Source of the DNA: Balneolales bacterium
Lineage (GTDB): Bacteria > Bacteroidota > Rhodothermia > Balneolales > Balneolaceae
Direction: 5' to 3'
Assembly (NCBI GenBank): GCA_022360375.1
Contig: JAKSCW010000445.1
Coordinates: 1-7,501, forward strand
Length of the DNA: 7,501 nucleotides
This document shows positions 1 through 6,457 of the stretch, in pieces (the first letter of the stretch is position 1; each line of letters begins with the position of its first letter). The notes beneath the pieces are model-generated. The model had not been told where the DNA came from and did no database searches. It saw nothing but the letters and a program-made list of their open reading frames with translations. The position numbers and the translations under genes are program-made.

Positions 1-187
1 AATAGTTAATGAAAGCCACTCCCGAAAACCATCATTTATACAATAACCAGCAGCCAGGCACAGACTGAAGAAAATGAAATATTAAGTATTGATTTTACTA
101 TTCACTAATTCCAATTAATCATTAATTTAGTTTTAATTAAATAGAATTGATTAGGAATGAGAGCATCCACTTTTCTGTTTTTCCAAC
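1..187. other. AT-rich non-coding leader upstream of the carotenoid desaturase-like gene
   Basis: No open frame of useful length crosses this stretch. The forward frames hit stops within the first few tens of bases, and minus-strand starts at about 30-32 and 163-165 run only 10 codons or fewer before a stop. The part from about 105 to 150 is very AT-rich (repeated TTAAT/AATTA motifs), as expected near a promoter for the gene at 188. I could not pick a convincing -35/-10 pair or Bacteroidetes-type -33/-7 pair. A GGA/GAG-rich stretch lies at about 153-162, too far from the ATG to be a normal ribosome binding site. Confidence 0.5.
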
Positions 188-1708
188 ATGACTATCAACA
201 AAGACTACGACGCAATAATCATTGGTTCGGGAATGGGCGGAATGACCGTTGCTGCACTGTTGGCAAATGACGGTTACCGGGTGCTCATTTTGGAAGCGGC
301 TCTTCATCCGGGAGGGTGTTCGTCTTCATATCCACGGAAAGGGTATATTTTTGAAAGTGGGGCCACTACACTTATCGGTTTTGACGAATACCAACCCTTG
401 AGATATCTCGAAGAACAAACCGGGATTCATATTCCAAGGGTAGAATTAAACCCATCTATGAAAGTGTGGTTGGATGGGGAACCAATTACCCGTTTCAAGA
501 ACCGGGCTGAATGGATAGAGGAAGCAGCTCGCGTATTTGGGAACCGCAAAGGACAAACGAAGTTTTGGGAACTCGCTTTTAATATTTCAGATGTAGTTTG
601 GAAAGTCTCGCTGCAGAATTCGTTTTTTCCTCCGCTGCATTTTTCCGAATGGTGGGAACTTGCTACCAGTAATAACCCAAAAGATGTTTGGGTGCTACCT
701 TACGCAAAGCGTTCGGTAAAATCAGTTGCAAGAAAATGTGGAGTGGATTCTGCCAGATTTCTTCGGTTTCTGGATGAACAATTAATGATCACAGCTCAGT
801 CGAAGTCGGAAGAAACTCCGTTTTTATTTGGTGCACCTGGAATCACCTACACCAATTATTCCAATTATTATGTACCTGGCGGGTTGATTAAAATGATCCA
901 CGCCATTCAGAATTTTATCCAGGATAAAAACGGATCATTATTTACTAAAGAAGGCGTAAACGCCGTAGAAAAAAAAGATGGAGAATATTTGGTTTACACT
1001 AAAAAGCAGAAGGTGTACCAGGCCCCGATTGTGGTTTCCAATATCCCCATTTGGAATATGGATGAAATTGTGGATCCTGAAATGAAGCCCTATTTCCGGA
1101 AACAGGCTCAGGGTTTCGAAAAAGCCTGGAGCGCATTAACAATGGGTATTGCAACCTCGGATTCCTTTCCTGAAAACCTTGGTCTTCATCATCAGATTCA
1201 TCTTGATGGAGAGAGGGTACCATTCACCGATTCTGAATCGATCTTTGTTTCAATGTCAAAAAGGGGAGACTTAACCAGAGCTCCCGAAGGTCAACGCACC
1301 CTGAATATCTCTTGCCATGCAGACCCTGAAAGCTGGTTTTCCGTGAGGGATGATTATGAAATGATGAAGAAAAAGGTGCATAGTTTTATAGTTTCTACCT
1401 TAAACAAGAAGCTCCCTGGCTTTGCTCACTCCAAAATTGAGATTGCGGATTTGGCAACACCGGTTTCCTGGGAAAAGTGGGTATACCGTAAAAAAGGCAG
1501 GGTAGGTGGAATCCCCCAAAGTATGGCACGGAGCTTGCTAAACTGGACACCAAATAAAACGCCTTATAAGGGGTTTTATTTGGTTGGTGATACCACCTAT
1601 CCCGGGCAAGGAATTCCCGGCGTAACTTTAAGCGGCATCAACGTATATTCCCGAATCAAAAAAGATTATATAAAAAAACCTATTCAGCTTGAGTCAGTTT
1701 CAGCCTAA
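188..1708 (+). CDS. FAD-dependent carotenoid desaturase/isomerase-like oxidoreductase (CrtI/CrtD/CrtISO superfamily)
   Basis: This 506-aa protein belongs to the phytoene-desaturase/carotenoid-isomerase/retinol-saturase superfamily, flavoproteins that act on long polyene or isoprenoid chains at the membrane. The N-terminus has the dinucleotide-binding fold: GSGMGG at residues 13-18, a hydrophobic strand, then the acidic E36 expected to hold the FAD ribose, followed by HPGGCSSS at 40-47. Near the C-terminus, residues 462-490 form the second FAD motif (GFYLVGD, then PGQGIPGVTLSG), a hallmark of CrtD/CrtISO-like members. The length matches the family norm of about 500 aa. The ATG at 188 places the FAD motif at the usual distance from the N-terminus; no strong Shine-Dalgarno is seen. 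The next gene starts inside its last 20 bases. The isoprenoid gene ispG downstream in the same run fits a carotenoid role. Exact substrate (3',4'-desaturation, isomerisation, or saturation) cannot be decided by eye. The superfamily call is firm; the carotenoid substrate is inference. Confidence 0.88.
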   Translation: MTINKDYDAIIIGSGMGGMTVAALLANDGYRVLILEAALHPGGCSSSYPRKGYIFESGATTLIGFDEYQPLRYLEEQTGIHIPRVELNPSMKVWLDGEPITRFKNRAEWIEEAARVFGNRKGQTKFWELAFNISDVVWKVSLQNSFFPPLHFSEWWELATSNNPKDVWVLPYAKRSVKSVARKCGVDSARFLRFLDEQLMITAQSKSEETPFLFGAPGITYTNYSNYYVPGGLIKMIHAIQNFIQDKNGSLFTKEGVNAVEKKDGEYLVYTKKQKVYQAPIVVSNIPIWNMDEIVDPEMKPYFRKQAQGFEKAWSALTMGIATSDSFPENLGLHHQIHLDGERVPFTDSESIFVSMSKRGDLTRAPEGQRTLNISCHADPESWFSVRDDYEMMKKKVHSFIVSTLNKKLPGFAHSKIEIADLATPVSWEKWVYRKKGRVGGIPQSMARSLLNWTPNKTPYKGFYLVGDTTYPGQGIPGVTLSGINVYSRIKKDYIKKPIQLESVSA

Positions 1709-2321
1709 TACCCAATTTTCAGTTTTCCCTCCGGCTATCAAAAACCTCTTGATTGCCAATTTCATTATCTTCCTTCTTACAAAAAGCATGTTTACGGGCG
1801 CCTGGACAGGGCTTGGTGAAATTGTAGCTCAAAATTTTGCTCTTTGGTCAATTGGAACAGGGCTTTTTTATCCATGGCAGCTGGTAACTTACATGTTCCT
1901 TCATGCCGATTTAAGCCACATCCTTTTTAACCTTATAGCACTTTGGATTTTTGGACAGGCCATTGAAAACTTGTGGGGAACAAAACGATTTATTATTTAT
2001 TATCTATTAACGGGAATTGGTGCGGCGATTATCCATATGGTAATGGGTGGTTATTTTACTTATACCATAGGGGCCTCAGGTGCAGTATTCGGAATACTTC
2101 TTGCATTCGGAATGATGTTCCCTGACCGATACATCGTATTGTTGATTCCACCTATTCCAATCAAAGCCAAATATTTTGTAGGAATGTATGGTGCTTTTGA
2201 ATTGTTATCGGGGTTAACTCGTGCTGACAGTGGCGTTGCCCACTTCGCACATTTAGGAGGATTGGTAGTTGGATATATTCTTATCAAAGTCTGGAAAATT
2301 AAGCGCCCTGAATACTACTAG
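1689..2321 (+). CDS. Rhomboid-family intramembrane serine protease (first of a tandem pair)
   Basis: This 210-aa polytopic membrane protein has the full rhomboid signature. HILFN at residues 77-81 supplies the HxxxN oxyanion motif in TM2, GASG at 128-131 carries the nucleophile S130, and HFAHLGG at 185-191 carries the catalytic H188. The FYPWQLVTYMFLH segment at 60-72 corresponds to the family's L1 loop (usually W-R). The protein is almost only the six-TM core, with a short basic tail, so it should cleave membrane-anchored substrates within the inner membrane. Substrates are unknown. The start is TTG at 1689: it is the only plausible start codon between an in-frame stop at 1671-1673 and the first membrane segment, and the first in-frame ATG (residue 35, position 1791) would delete that segment. 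The start overlaps the upstream gene by 20 bp with no clear Shine-Dalgarno, which suggests translational coupling. An active protease is likely because the dyad is intact. Confidence 0.93.
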   Translation: MSQFQPNTQFSVFPPAIKNLLIANFIIFLLTKSMFTGAWTGLGEIVAQNFALWSIGTGLFYPWQLVTYMFLHADLSHILFNLIALWIFGQAIENLWGTKRFIIYYLLTGIGAAIIHMVMGGYFTYTIGASGAVFGILLAFGMMFPDRYIVLLIPPIPIKAKYFVGMYGAFELLSGLTRADSGVAHFAHLGGLVVGYILIKVWKIKRPEYY

Positions 2322-2326
2322 TATTC
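2310..2326. repeat. 17-bp perfect palindrome over the stop codon of the first rhomboid gene
   Basis: The sequence is GAATACTA, a central C, then TAGTATTC. The two 8-base arms are exact reverse complements, and the TAG stop at 2319-2321 lies in the right arm. As RNA it could fold as an 8-bp stem (one G-U pair) from 2308-2315 with 2321-2328 around the 5-base loop UACUA. No T-run follows, so it does not look like an intrinsic terminator. It could be a protein-binding site or an intercistronic hairpin that tunes expression of the second rhomboid. It could also be chance. Confidence 0.4.
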
Positions 2327-2350
2327 GGTTAACGTATGTATATAAAATCA

Positions 2351-2357
2351 GGTGAGG
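2351..2357 (+). promoter_or_regulatory. Ribosome binding site of the second rhomboid gene
   Basis: GGTGAGG ends 10 bases before the ATG at 2368. It is the best Shine-Dalgarno-like sequence in the window, whereas the neighbouring genes have weak or no such motif. It supports the 2368 start. Confidence 0.55.
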
Positions 2358-2367
2358 AAAAGTAAGC

Positions 2368-3228
2368 ATGGCATACGATTCTTTTGGAAATAGCATGAAG
2401 CGTGGCTTTATGGGAATGCCGATAGCCATTCGATCGATTATTGGAATTAATACGGTTTTATTTCTTCTACAATTTGTTACGCTTGGTTTTTTTGGAATCG
2501 ATCTGGTTGATTATTTGGCATTCCGGCCGGATTTATGGACAAGTATTACCCAGCCCTGGCGGTTAGTTAGTTACATGTTTCTTCATTCTATCGCCAATCC
2601 GTTCCACTATATTTTCAATATGTTGTGGTTATGGTGGATGGGACGGCCGGTAGAGCAAACTATTGGGCCGAGAAGTTTTTTGACTGTTTACTTTGGAGCA
2701 GGTTTAACGGGGGCTGTTGTTGATATCTTACTGAGTATCGCGGGAAATCCGATACCGGTAATTGGTGCTTCCGGTGCTGTGTATGGAATTATGGTTGCTT
2801 TTGCCATGCTATTTCCAAGAACTCCAATTATGTTGTTTTTGCTTCCTCCGATTGAAGCCAGATATGTAGTGGGAGGCTTTATTGCTCTGGATGTGCTGTT
2901 CCTGAATAGCAGTGATGGAGTTGCCCGCCTTGTTCACCTGGGTGGAGCTTTGGGCGGCTATCTTTTAATGAGAGCAAGAGCTAATGGCGCTGATCTGAGC
3001 TTCGTTCCACGTTATATTGAATATCTGTTTAAGAAGTCGAAACCGTCTCAATCTTCAAAAGCTAAGCCTAAGAATAAAAAAATGAGTATTGTCAGTGATG
3101 CGGATATCATTGAAGAAGTTGAACAAACCGAATTGGACGAAATTCTCGAGAAGATTTCAAAAAATGGATATGATTCTCTTACCAAAGAGGAAAAGAAAAA
3201 ACTATTCGAATTAAGTAAGAAAGGTTAG
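2368..3228 (+). CDS. Rhomboid-family intramembrane serine protease with cytoplasmic tail domain (second of the pair)
   Basis: This 286-aa protein has a rhomboid core at about residues 20-205: HYIFN at 80-84 (HxxxN), GASG at 133-136 with nucleophile S135, and HLGG at 190-193 with catalytic H190. The segment QPWRLVSYMFLH (62-73) is the typical L1 loop sequence. After the last membrane helix comes a lysine/serine-rich linker (about 220-240) and an acidic-to-basic helical tail (about 240-286) ending in a GYDSLTKEEKKKLFELSKK-type motif. This small tail is common on rhomboids of Bacteroidota and relatives; I believe it corresponds to DUF6576, from memory. The first rhomboid lacks it. The ATG at 2368 has a good upstream GGTGAGG. 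The spacer to the first rhomboid is 46 bp and to ispG is 10 bp, so it is probably co-transcribed with both. The dyad is intact, so it is probably active; the substrate is unknown. Confidence 0.94.
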   Translation: MAYDSFGNSMKRGFMGMPIAIRSIIGINTVLFLLQFVTLGFFGIDLVDYLAFRPDLWTSITQPWRLVSYMFLHSIANPFHYIFNMLWLWWMGRPVEQTIGPRSFLTVYFGAGLTGAVVDILLSIAGNPIPVIGASGAVYGIMVAFAMLFPRTPIMLFLLPPIEARYVVGGFIALDVLFLNSSDGVARLVHLGGALGGYLLMRARANGADLSFVPRYIEYLFKKSKPSQSSKAKPKNKKMSIVSDADIIEEVEQTELDEILEKISKNGYDSLTKEEKKKLFELSKKG

Positions 3229-3238
3229 GGCAGAAACT

Positions 3239-4471
3239 ATGGCAGCGGTTGAAAGAAAAAAGACGATCCAGGTGATGGTAGGTGATGTTGCGATTGGAGG
3301 AGGGGCTCCGATAGTGGTCCAGTCTATGACTAATACGGATACTGCTGATATTGATGAAACAGTAGATCAGATTGATCATCTCAATCAGGCTGGTTCAGAG
3401 CTTGTTCGTATCACTGTAAACAATGACGCTGCGGCCAAAGCCGTTCCTTTTATTAAAGAAAAACTGATAAACCGGGGCGTAACCGTTCCCATTATTGGTG
3501 ATTTTCATTATAACGGCCATGTATTGCTCACAAAATATCCCGATATGGCGAATGCTTTGGCTAAATTTCGTATCAATCCGGGAAATACCGGTACCAAAGC
3601 CCGTGATAAGAATTTTACTACCATTGTGGAGCAGGCTATCAAATATGATAAACCCGTTCGTATTGGGGTGAATTGGGGATCATTGGATCAGCAGCTTCTT
3701 GCTGAGCGAATGGACAAGAATAATCAACTTCCAGTTCCCAAGTCGGCAAAAGAAGTTATGTTTGATACCATGATTGAAAGCGGAGAACGTTCGGCAAAGC
3801 TTGCGGAAGAAGTGGGATTAGCTTCCAACAAAATCATTATTAGTTGCAAGATGTCGCACGTGCAGGATGTGATTGAAGTATATCAAAGGATGTCGGAAGT
3901 AGTACCATATCCACTTCATGTTGGTTTAACGGAAGCCGGGATGGGTATGAAAGGTATGGTGGCAAGTGCAGCTGCGCTTTCAGCTATTTTACAACAAGGG
4001 ATAGGGGATACAATCCGGGTTTCATTAACCCCGGAACCTGGCGCTGATCGTGCATTAGAAGTTCAGGTTGCACAGCAAATTTTACAATCTTTGAATTTCA
4101 GAAGTTTTCTTCCCCAGGTTACATCTTGCCCGGGATGCGGAAGAACAAAAAGCACTTATTTTCAGGAATTGGCAGAGGAAATACAGGATTACATTCGTGA
4201 GTCAATGCCCATTTGGAAACATGCTTTTCCCGGGGTGGAGGAAATGGATGTTGCTGTAATGGGTTGTGTGGTGAACGGACCGGGAGAATCGAAAGCAGCG
4301 AATATCGGGATTTCCCTTCCCGGAACCTTCGAGGAACCAAAGGCCCCGGTTTATATTGATGGGGAACATGCCATGACTTTAAAAGGGGATAATATCGGTA
4401 ACGAATTTAAAGCGATTCTCAATGGCTATATCCAACGCAATTATGGTAAAAAAGAAGAAGTGATTTCTTAA
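3239..4471 (+). CDS. ispG: 4-hydroxy-3-methylbut-2-enyl-diphosphate synthase (IspG/GcpE)
   Basis: IspG catalyses the penultimate step of the MEP pathway: it reductively opens the cyclic diphosphate MEcPP to HMBPP in the cytosol, using a [4Fe-4S] cluster. The N-terminal TIM-barrel domain is clear from VQSMTNTDT at residues 27-35, VPIIGDFHYN at 83-92, and RINPGN at 111-116. The C-terminal iron-sulphur domain holds C297 and C300 (SCPGCGRT), then C343 and E350 (MGCVVNGPGE). The C343-E350 spacing of seven equals that of the E. coli cluster ligands C305 and E312, so all four ligands are present. At 410 aa it is the two-domain bacterial form, without the large inserted domain that makes plant and classical Bacteroidetes IspG 600 aa or more. 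The ATG at 3239 follows AGGG (3227-3230) and lies 10 bp after the rhomboid stop. A carotenoid-type oxidoreductase in the same gene run uses products of this pathway, a plausible functional link. Confidence 0.97.
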   Translation: MAAVERKKTIQVMVGDVAIGGGAPIVVQSMTNTDTADIDETVDQIDHLNQAGSELVRITVNNDAAAKAVPFIKEKLINRGVTVPIIGDFHYNGHVLLTKYPDMANALAKFRINPGNTGTKARDKNFTTIVEQAIKYDKPVRIGVNWGSLDQQLLAERMDKNNQLPVPKSAKEVMFDTMIESGERSAKLAEEVGLASNKIIISCKMSHVQDVIEVYQRMSEVVPYPLHVGLTEAGMGMKGMVASAAALSAILQQGIGDTIRVSLTPEPGADRALEVQVAQQILQSLNFRSFLPQVTSCPGCGRTKSTYFQELAEEIQDYIRESMPIWKHAFPGVEEMDVAVMGCVVNGPGESKAANIGISLPGTFEEPKAPVYIDGEHAMTLKGDNIGNEFKAILNGYIQRNYGKKEEVIS

Positions 4472-4593
4472 TTCTCAGCATTGTTCCATACTGAGTATAT
4501 GTAAGAGATTACATTTAGCAGAAAGGGATAATTGCATCTTTTTCAAATTCTTCATTTCCAGACTCTATTAAGCCCTTCTTTTCGCTATATATA

Positions 4594-4607
4594 TGAAAGC
4601 GCTTTTT
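4594..4607. promoter_or_regulatory. Upstream LacI-family operator (O2)
   Basis: The core AAAGCGCTTT (4596-4605) is a perfect 10-bp palindrome centred on CG, embedded in TGAAAGCGCTTTTT. This is the shape LacI/GalR-family repressors recognise (TG..A.CG.T..CA type, central CG into which the hinge helices insert). It shares AAGCGCTT with the second site. Outside the core the symmetry fails, so it is probably the weaker auxiliary site. No LacI-family gene is in the window. Confidence 0.65.
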
Positions 4608-4661
4608 ATGCAAATAAGAGTCTATTTTTTATTCTCATAAGGTATTTTAAGAGAGTGTTAA

Positions 4662-4676
4662 TTTTTTTTAAAAAAA
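4662..4676. repeat. T8A7 tract between the two operators
   Basis: Eight T followed directly by seven A give a 15-bp homopolymeric palindrome. Such T/A tracts change DNA bending and stiffness and can act like UP-element sequence. It lies between the two operator centres, upstream of the expected promoter. The function is inference. Confidence 0.45.
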
Positions 4677-4692
4677 CGGCAAATTCTTCTTG

Positions 4693-4718
4693 AAATAATG
4701 TAAGCGCTTTCATTATTT
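4693..4718. promoter_or_regulatory. Promoter-proximal LacI-family operator (O1), 26-bp inverted repeat
   Basis: The left arm AAATAATGTAAGC and right arm GCTTTCATTATTT are reverse complements over 13 bp with one mismatch pair (T4701/T4710). The centre is CG, with AAGCGCTT as core and TG...CA flanks, which matches the TGWAARCGYTWNCW pattern known for LacI-family sites such as CcpA boxes. CcpA itself is a Firmicutes regulator, so a different LacI-family protein is expected here. The centre lies 53-54 bp before the TTG start of the lipoprotein gene, where binding would block promoter access. The symmetry is seen directly; regulator family and repression are inference. Confidence 0.75.
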
Positions 4719-4758
4719 TCATCGGAGTAACTAAATTAATTGTTGGAATAGCGGAATC

Positions 4759-6456
4759 TTGAAAGTTGCTCTCAAAATAATTGTCCTATTATTCTTAACA
4801 CTATTAGTGTGGGCCTGCAACAGTGAGCAAAACACTCAAGAGGGTGGGGATGTATTAGCTCAGATTACAGATTTAAAAGTTACCGAAGAACACTTTCAGA
4901 ATGCATTTAAGCGCAATTATTATCGGGTGGGTCAAACTTTGGTACCATCAGAAGCAAACAAAATTGCGGTATTAGAGTCTGAATTTGATGTTTACGTGTT
5001 AGCGGTGTTTGCCCGGGATCTTGGGTTAGATATTGATTTTGAAAGCTTTCTTCAGAAGGGCTTGATTGAGAGAAAAGTGTTTATTGAAGAATATGTAAAT
5101 AACATCATCTTAGAAGAGGTAGAGGTATCGGAAGATGATTTGAGGAATCTGTTCCTTCGCTACAATACAACACTTGAAGCCGCTCATTTATATGCTTCAA
5201 CAAAAGAAGAAGCTGACTCTTTATATGAAATGGTACTGAATGGCTACTCGTTTGAAGAAATAGCACAAGAGAGCTTTCAAAATCAATATTTGGCCCAAAA
5301 CGGAGGAAATATTGGCAGTTTTACGGTTGATGAAATGGATATCGCGTTTGAAGATGCTGCATTTGGATTGGAAGTTGGAGAGATATCCACACCGGTAAAA
5401 ACAAATCAGGGATATAGCATAATCAAGCTTATTGACAGATTCACTATTCCCGTAATTACAGAATTCCAATACGCTTCAGAAAAAAATAGTCTAAGAGCTT
5501 TCGCCAGGCAAAGAAACGAAGAAAGAGCCAGAAGAGCGCATATTGAGAATACAATTTCAGCTCTTAATGTGAATGAGGAGATTTTGTCTGAACTCTGGGA
5601 TGATATAAGGCAAAATCAGGCAGGCATTCTATCCCACAATTTTGAAGGTTATGTTTTAAATCTTTCAACAGGAATAGATGATTCCCGGGTTTTGGCCAGC
5701 GGTTTAGGGTTTAGTTTCGATGTAGCAGACTTAAAGCAAGAAGGATTTTATTCACCAGTTGAAAACCTGAATAAAGTAGGCAATTACTTTCAATTCAGAG
5801 AATATGCAAAGGGGCTCATTTATCGAACCTATCTTATTGAAAAGTTTTCAGAAACTGGAATGATGAATTCCTCACTTGTCGAAAGTTCAATTAATCAGAC
5901 TTTCTACAATTATTTGGCAACAAGGGCGAATGAGTATTTACGCAGTAACATCGAGCATTCAGAACAAGAGTTGATTGAAGAATTCAATTCTGACAGAGAT
6001 ATGTATGATTTTCCAATGATGTTGAACCTTTCACGAATTGTTGTAGAAAATGAAAACAGGGGTGAGGAAGTACTTAGCCTCTATAATAATGGACATGAAT
6101 GGCTGAACCTGTTGAAGGATTACAGCATTAGAAATCAGGATATTCTGATTGATGGTGAGATGGGATTACAACCAATTCAAAGTTTTGGGTTACATGCATT
6201 TCAGCTACAAAATGCAAAAGAAGGAGAAGTCATTGGGCCGCTTTTGTATCAAACGGGGCAGGTTATGCTCTACAAAGTACTGGAAGTACAGGAACCTAAG
6301 GCTGCAGAATTTCATGAAGTTGAGGACCTGGTGAGGAAGGTTCTTACTGAAAAGAAAATCGGTCAGCTTCGAAAAGATGCTATTGAAACTACAATGGAAA
6401 AGCATAATGCTGTCTTATTTGAAGACCGCCTTAACGCATTAACTATCGAACTTTAA
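4759..6456 (+). CDS. SurA/PrsA-like lipoprotein with two degenerate parvulin (PpiC-type) domains
   Basis: This 565-aa protein probably acts as a periplasmic folding factor (peptidyl-prolyl isomerase or chaperone) anchored to a membrane by lipid. The N-terminus has two lysines, a hydrophobic stretch and the lipobox VWAC with lipidated C20; W at -2 is unusual. Residues about 30-135 form a helical SurA_N-like part. A parvulin domain spans about 138-228, with AAHLYAS (141-147), NGGNIGSF (181-188), AAFGLEVGEIS and NQGYSIIKL. A helical linker (about 235-400) precedes a second, more divergent parvulin-like domain (about 418-510), ending in a helical C-terminus. The second conserved histidine of domain 1 (usual GYH) is S220, and both expected histidines are absent in domain 2 (S425, V502), so chaperone activity may outweigh catalysis. 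The start is TTG at 4759: it follows GGAA (4753-4756) and an in-frame stop at 4732-4734, and it gives a complete signal peptide. It lies one base before a TonB receptor gene, suggesting that it helps fold or deliver that receptor. Confidence 0.85.
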   Translation: MKVALKIIVLLFLTLLVWACNSEQNTQEGGDVLAQITDLKVTEEHFQNAFKRNYYRVGQTLVPSEANKIAVLESEFDVYVLAVFARDLGLDIDFESFLQKGLIERKVFIEEYVNNIILEEVEVSEDDLRNLFLRYNTTLEAAHLYASTKEEADSLYEMVLNGYSFEEIAQESFQNQYLAQNGGNIGSFTVDEMDIAFEDAAFGLEVGEISTPVKTNQGYSIIKLIDRFTIPVITEFQYASEKNSLRAFARQRNEERARRAHIENTISALNVNEEILSELWDDIRQNQAGILSHNFEGYVLNLSTGIDDSRVLASGLGFSFDVADLKQEGFYSPVENLNKVGNYFQFREYAKGLIYRTYLIEKFSETGMMNSSLVESSINQTFYNYLATRANEYLRSNIEHSEQELIEEFNSDRDMYDFPMMLNLSRIVVENENRGEEVLSLYNNGHEWLNLLKDYSIRNQDILIDGEMGLQPIQSFGLHAFQLQNAKEGEVIGPLLYQTGQVMLYKVLEVQEPKAAEFHEVEDLVRKVLTEKKIGQLRKDAIETTMEKHNAVLFEDRLNALTIEL

Positions 6457-6457
6457 T

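Larger units (their letters stand above)
4472..4758 (+). promoter_or_regulatory. Regulatory spacer before the parvulin lipoprotein/TonB receptor operon
   Basis: This 287-bp AT-rich spacer separates ispG from the next operon and holds no coding frame I can support. It contains two LacI-type palindromes (4596-4605 core and 4693-4718) and a T8A7 tract (4662-4676). The promoter for the downstream operon should lie here, most likely around or just after the second palindrome, whose centre is about 53 bp upstream of the start codon. I see no hairpin plus T-run that would end the ispG transcript, so read-through cannot be excluded. Confidence 0.7.

Noticed and set aside
999..1223. Minus-strand open frame inside the carotenoid-type gene (and similar ones at 2060-2287, 3179-3379, 4119-4340, 5221-5469, 6205-6405)
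   Set aside because: Each lies opposite a well-supported gene, or across the junction of two, and has no recognisable motif or domain composition. They are shadows of the + strand codons.
4474..4495. CTCAG...CTGAG inverted repeat just after ispG as a terminator
   Set aside because: The stem is only 5 bp with a 12-base loop and no T-run follows, so it does not meet the pattern of an intrinsic terminator.
4560..4623. AGACTCT / AGAGTCT inverted repeat flanking the upstream operator
   Set aside because: Only 7 bp arms, 50 bp apart, and not well centred on the operator; expected by chance in a spacer of this size.
4700..4713. Catabolite-responsive element for CcpA
   Set aside because: The bases fit the cre pattern, but CcpA is a Firmicutes regulator and the gene content is FCB-type. 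A generic LacI-family operator is the safer reading.
4690..4718. TTGAAA followed 17 bp later by TTATTT as a sigma-70 promoter
   Set aside because: The -10 element matches the consensus poorly, and a Bacteroidetes-type -7 (TAnnTTTG) is also not convincing at 4714-4721. A promoter is expected near here but I cannot place it.
6149..6334. 61-codon + strand frame inside the parvulin lipoprotein gene
   Set aside because: It is fully inside the C-terminal parvulin-like coding region in another frame and its protein has no sensible features.
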